Below the pieces are notes generated by a model. The model was not told the origin of the DNA. It did no database searches and saw nothing but the letters and a program-made list of their open reading frames with translations. The position numbers and the translations under genes were made by a program. A stretch of 64,000 bases of DNA from Deltaproteobacteria bacterium HGW-Deltaproteobacteria-2 (lineage in GTDB: Bacteria > Desulfobacterota > Syntrophia > Syntrophales > Smithellaceae): the NCBI GenBank assembly GCA_002840505.1, contig PHBC01000005.1:1-64000 (forward strand). Direction: 5' to 3'. Positions 61,955 through 64,000 of the stretch are shown here, one piece after another (position 1 is the stretch's first letter; every line of letters starts with the position of its first letter).

Positions 61955-61989
61955 ACAAAAAAAGGCCGTGATTTTTTTATCACGGCCTT
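61955..61989 (-). terminator. Second terminator in the trp leader
   Basis: Minus strand AAGGCCGTGAT-AAAAAA-ATCACGGCCTT and then a T run: an 11-pair perfect stem. It lies 15 bases after the attenuator terminator and 235 before trpE. Its GGCCGTG arm could pair with the CACGGC arm of the first hairpin. Confidence 0.8.
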
Positions 61990-62003
61990 AATACGCTAAA
62001 AAC

Positions 62004-62043
62004 AAAAAAGCCGTGAAGATCCCGGAGGCTCTCCACGGCTTTA
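62004..62043 (-). terminator. trp attenuator terminator
   Basis: Minus strand GCCGTGGAGA-GCCTCCGGGA-TCTTCACGGC and then TTTTTT: a ten-pair stem with one G-T, starting 19 bases after the leader stop codon. CCTCC in its loop can pair with GGGAGG inside the leader peptide gene, a candidate antiterminator. Confidence 0.88.
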
Positions 62044-62059
62044 ACTTTAATTTAAAAGA

Positions 62060-62125
62060 TCAGCGGCGGATAATCCTCCCTTTGAGGTTCCACCACCAGT
62101 TATTAAGTTTAATAGCTTTTTTCAT
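62060..62125 (-). CDS. trpL: trp operon leader peptide
   Basis: 21 codons: MKKAIKLNNWWWNLKG, then RIIRR and TGA. Three consecutive Trp codons at 10-12 sense charged tRNA(Trp). GGAAAG lies 8-13 bases upstream; an in-frame ATG five codons earlier has no ribosome site. CCTC and GAGG within the frame can form the 1:2 pause hairpin. Classic transcription attenuation control of trpE and following genes. Confidence 0.9.
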   Translation of the reverse strand: MKKAIKLNNWWWNLKGRIIRR

Positions 62126-62155
62126 AAAAACGCTTTCCATGTTCAATTTGGCAGT

Positions 62156-62184
62156 CATATAACAACAAGAAAATCATCTGTCAA
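62156..62184 (-). promoter_or_regulatory. trp operon promoter
   Basis: Minus strand TTGACA (62184-62179), a 17-base spacer and TATATG (62161-62156). Start expected near 62149, about 24 bases before the leader ATG. No TrpR operator recognised. Confidence 0.8.
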
Positions 62185-62189
62185 TAGAT

Positions 62190-62471
62190 TTTTTAGTGAG
62201 ACTCGCTGAAAACGAGCGAAGCGAAGTTTGAAGAGTTAGTCGAACAATCCCGATAACATAGTTATCGGGATTAATGACACCTTATCATAGCATAGCGAAG
62301 TGAGATTCGAGACCCCATTTTCACATCAAAACTTCTCAGGATTGTGTAATTTTATTCAACATTTACATCAACGGCTGATTGTACACCTTCAATTATATTG
62401 ATAACTTGGCTCCAGTATTGTGCTCCTGATACATCATAATTTTGTTTAAACATATATCAATTAATATTAAA
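62190..62471. repeat. Intergenic repeat with stems upstream of the trp promoter
   Basis: GTGAGACTCGCTGAAAACGAGCGAAGCG, an exact CCCGATAAC...GTTATCGGG stem (62250-62271) and a terminal GAGATTCGAGACCCC. The remainder to 62471 is AT-rich and shows no gene. Confidence 0.4.
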
Positions 62472-63479
62472 CTACTCACTCATGCCTGCCCATTTTTGCC
62501 ATTTATAAAAATTCGACCTGCCTTGCCAAGCTTCAGTATAAGGTTCATCGCCTATTCTCTTGAAAAGTTCTATGGCTGTTTCCTTATCGCTCGCAATGCA
62601 GGCAAGCCTACAGAAAAAATTGAGCATATAAGGAGAATTAGGATAATTGCGCTCAATATCAATAAAGCCCTGCCTCATCTTCTGCCATGAGATGTCGGGT
62701 TCCCTGAATTCTGTAAATTCTTTTAAATCCCATGCCTTCAATAAAATAAGGGCATAAATTCCCATCCCTTCCGATTTGGGTGTCAATTTTACCGCTTCAT
62801 CTGCAAACTTCTGCCAATCACCTTTTTCTCCATGCCAACGTGGTAATAGATCATATGCTTTCTCAAGGTAATATGCGTAATATGATGGTTCATACGATAC
62901 AGCTTTTTTAAAAAGTGCTTCATACTTATGCTTGTCCCAACCCTGTGCTCGAGCAATAATAAGAAGGACGTAATAACGTTCTACGCAATCTTTGGACAGA
63001 TCTTCAGGTGGATTCTTAACTAGCTCATATGCTTTGGCTGTTCGTTCTTCAAATAATTTCCATCCTTCTTCTTTTACTGTATTTGCATAGCCACCTCCTC
63101 TTGCTGCCCAGGCATACTCGACCCATGCTCGGCCCGCTGCAACTTTTGCTGTTACTGAGTTGGGATACATCTTCATCCATTTATCAAGATTACCAAGCAG
63201 TTCATCCCAACCATAATAATGACTGGCAAAAGCAGCATGAAAGGAATGTACCTTCCATCCGCCGTCAGGGAAACGAGTTTTTTCCGTGCGAAATTTATTG
63301 GCCATATTTTCAAGCTCGCTGAACTTTTCCTCATGTAAAAGAGCTCGCACTTCTTTCCTTAGTTTGACTCTAGCTATCGAACCATCTTGTATTTCGGCAT
63401 ATACAAGTTTTGCGTTACCAGCCATTATAAACAACAAAGCAAAAAAGCTTATTACTTTTAGTGATAAGTTGTTTTTCAA
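62472..63479 (-). CDS. Secreted TPR-like protein (DUF4034-like)
   Basis: 335 residues with a signal peptide ending AKLVYA. Helical repeats run through (AGRAWVEYAWAARGGGYANTV, ALFKKAVSYEPSYYAYYLEKAYDLLPRWHG), and the YYAYYLEKAYDLLPRWHGEKGDW segment is what I associate with DUF4034. No enzymatic motif. Role unknown. It follows the gene at 63523 by 43 bases on the same strand, so the two are probably co-transcribed. Confidence 0.7.
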   Translation of the reverse strand: MKNNLSLKVISFFALLFIMAGNAKLVYAEIQDGSIARVKLRKEVRALLHEEKFSELENMANKFRTEKTRFPDGGWKVHSFHAAFASHYYGWDELLGNLDKWMKMYPNSVTAKVAAGRAWVEYAWAARGGGYANTVKEEGWKLFEERTAKAYELVKNPPEDLSKDCVERYYVLLIIARAQGWDKHKYEALFKKAVSYEPSYYAYYLEKAYDLLPRWHGEKGDWQKFADEAVKLTPKSEGMGIYALILLKAWDLKEFTEFREPDISWQKMRQGFIDIERNYPNSPYMLNFFCRLACIASDKETAIELFKRIGDEPYTEAWQGRSNFYKWQKWAGMSE

Positions 63480-63522
63480 ATTTTTACCTCCTATTTAATG
63501 GTGGTTAAAAGTCCTGTTGAAC

Positions 63523-64000
63523 TTATTTTTTGTCTTTACATTGAGAAACAACATCTTTCATTTGTTCAAAAGAACGGGGATACTCACTATATTGGATTTT
63601 AAATTCTTTTGCCGCGTTAATACAGTCGCTTTGCTCAATATGTGCCTGAATGATTTTCTGCCATGTTTTTATACAGCGATCATCCGAAAATTGTGAACAT
63701 AGGAAAGAAATTCTTTCTCTTATAAAACTGTTTTGGGAATTACCAATAAAACTTTCCGTATATTCGACCAATGCCCGTCCATAATCTTTTTTATTAAAGA
63801 AAAAGTTAGCACGATGAAGATAGAGTTCCCAAATAGCGCCAATGTTAAAATTTGTATTAGCCTTGCAGTCCCTTATAAGCCTTGTAGCTTCAGAAATGTC
63901 GCTATTCTTTATGTAACCCTCATCTGTTCTTAAAAGCAAAAGTTCATAGTAACAAATATAAGGCCATATTTGATAAGGCTTCAATTCAACAGCGTGTTTG
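63523..64000 (-). CDS. TPR-containing protein, N-terminal part beyond right edge
   Basis: The frame is open to the window edge (KHAVELKPYQIW precedes the apparent TTG at 63984), so only the C-terminal 158 codons are visible. TPR-like segments: AVELKPYQIWPYICYYELLL and RANFFFNKKDYGRALVEYTESF. A C-terminal TPR extension of a membrane glycosyl- or oligosaccharyltransferase is one possibility; nothing visible proves it. Confidence 0.6.
   Translation of the reverse strand, partial: KHAVELKPYQIWPYICYYELLLLRTDEGYIKNSDISEATRLIRDCKANTNFNIGAIWELYLHRANFFFNKKDYGRALVEYTESFIGNSQNSFIRERISFLCSQFSDDRCIKTWQKIIQAHIEQSDCINAAKEFKIQYSEYPRSFEQMKDVVSQCKDKK

Noticed and set aside
1-64000. rRNA, tRNA, CRISPR arrays, phage genes and full insertion sequences.
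   Set aside because: I looked for conserved RNA segments, regularly spaced repeats and transposase motifs and saw none; a covariance-model scan was not possible.

Overview
The window reads as chromosomal DNA of an anaerobic Gram-negative bacterium of the former Deltaproteobacteria (Desulfobacterota). A Syntrophales member close to Smithella or Syntrophus is the best guess. Supporting traits are a glycyl-radical hydrocarbon-activating enzyme of the alkylsuccinate synthase type, an hgcAB mercury-methylation pair, complete Tol-Pal and Mla envelope systems, a trpEGDCFBA operon, EF-P with its beta-lysylation enzymes, and many intergenic palindromic repeats. The taxonomic call is inference; no rRNA or tRNA gene was recognised to anchor it.

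Region 1 (1-6300) is a hydrocarbon-activation locus on the minus strand. It holds a left-truncated AssA/BssA-type glycyl radical enzyme, a tiny broken reading frame that looks like its gamma subunit just upstream, a consensus sigma-54 promoter (2384-2399), and the gene of a very large TPR-GAF-AAA+-Fis sigma-54 activator. Region 2 (6300-9790) has a tRNA methyltransferase and a two-gene set resembling kdnB-kdnA (8-amino-Kdo synthesis for LPS). Next comes one probable orphan integron cassette (9718-10519), with an attC-like site beside a small membrane-protein gene on the minus strand.

Region 3 (10.8-19.4 kb, plus strand) is housekeeping: rplM-rpsI, argC, cysS, then ctpA, a divergent polysaccharide deacetylase, a TPR lipoprotein and a LolB-like lipoprotein. 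Region 4 (19.8-24.8 kb, minus) is the complete tolQRAB-pal-cpoB operon. It is divergent from a large repeat-containing lipoprotein gene. Region 5 (27.3-30.2 kb, minus) is epmB-efp-epmA. Region 6 (30.4-35.5 kb, plus) has a CDF metal exporter, then an ArsR regulator, a FadL-type outer-membrane channel, a sulfide:quinone-oxidoreductase-like flavoprotein, a TusE/DsrC-like protein and a DsrE-like protein. It looks like a sulfur-handling cluster next to a hydrophobic-compound channel.

Region 7 (35.5-39.5 kb) holds truA, an NlpC/P60 lipoprotein, a pyruvoyl-dependent arginine decarboxylase and an alpha/beta hydrolase. Region 8 (39.6-49.5 kb, plus) is mlaEFDCA, with the ATPase carrying a fused degenerate GGDEF-like domain. 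It is followed by an outer-membrane protein and a LolD/FtsX/HlyD-type ABC exporter. Region 9 (49.6-54.5 kb) has a UPF0200-type kinase, a helical secreted protein, a Nudix hydrolase, an ICMT-like methyltransferase, and then a cysteine-rich MarR regulator with hgcA and hgcB. Region 10 (54.7-62.2 kb, minus) is the trp operon, headed by a leader peptide with three consecutive Trp codons, an attenuator and a second terminator. Region 11 (62.5-64 kb) has two TPR-like genes, the last cut by the right edge.

Several intergenic spaces are filled by palindromic repeats of at least four families. They sit inside operons (hgcA/hgcB, trpB/trpA, trpG/trpE, the trpE leader) and have been translated into the C-terminus of at least one protein.
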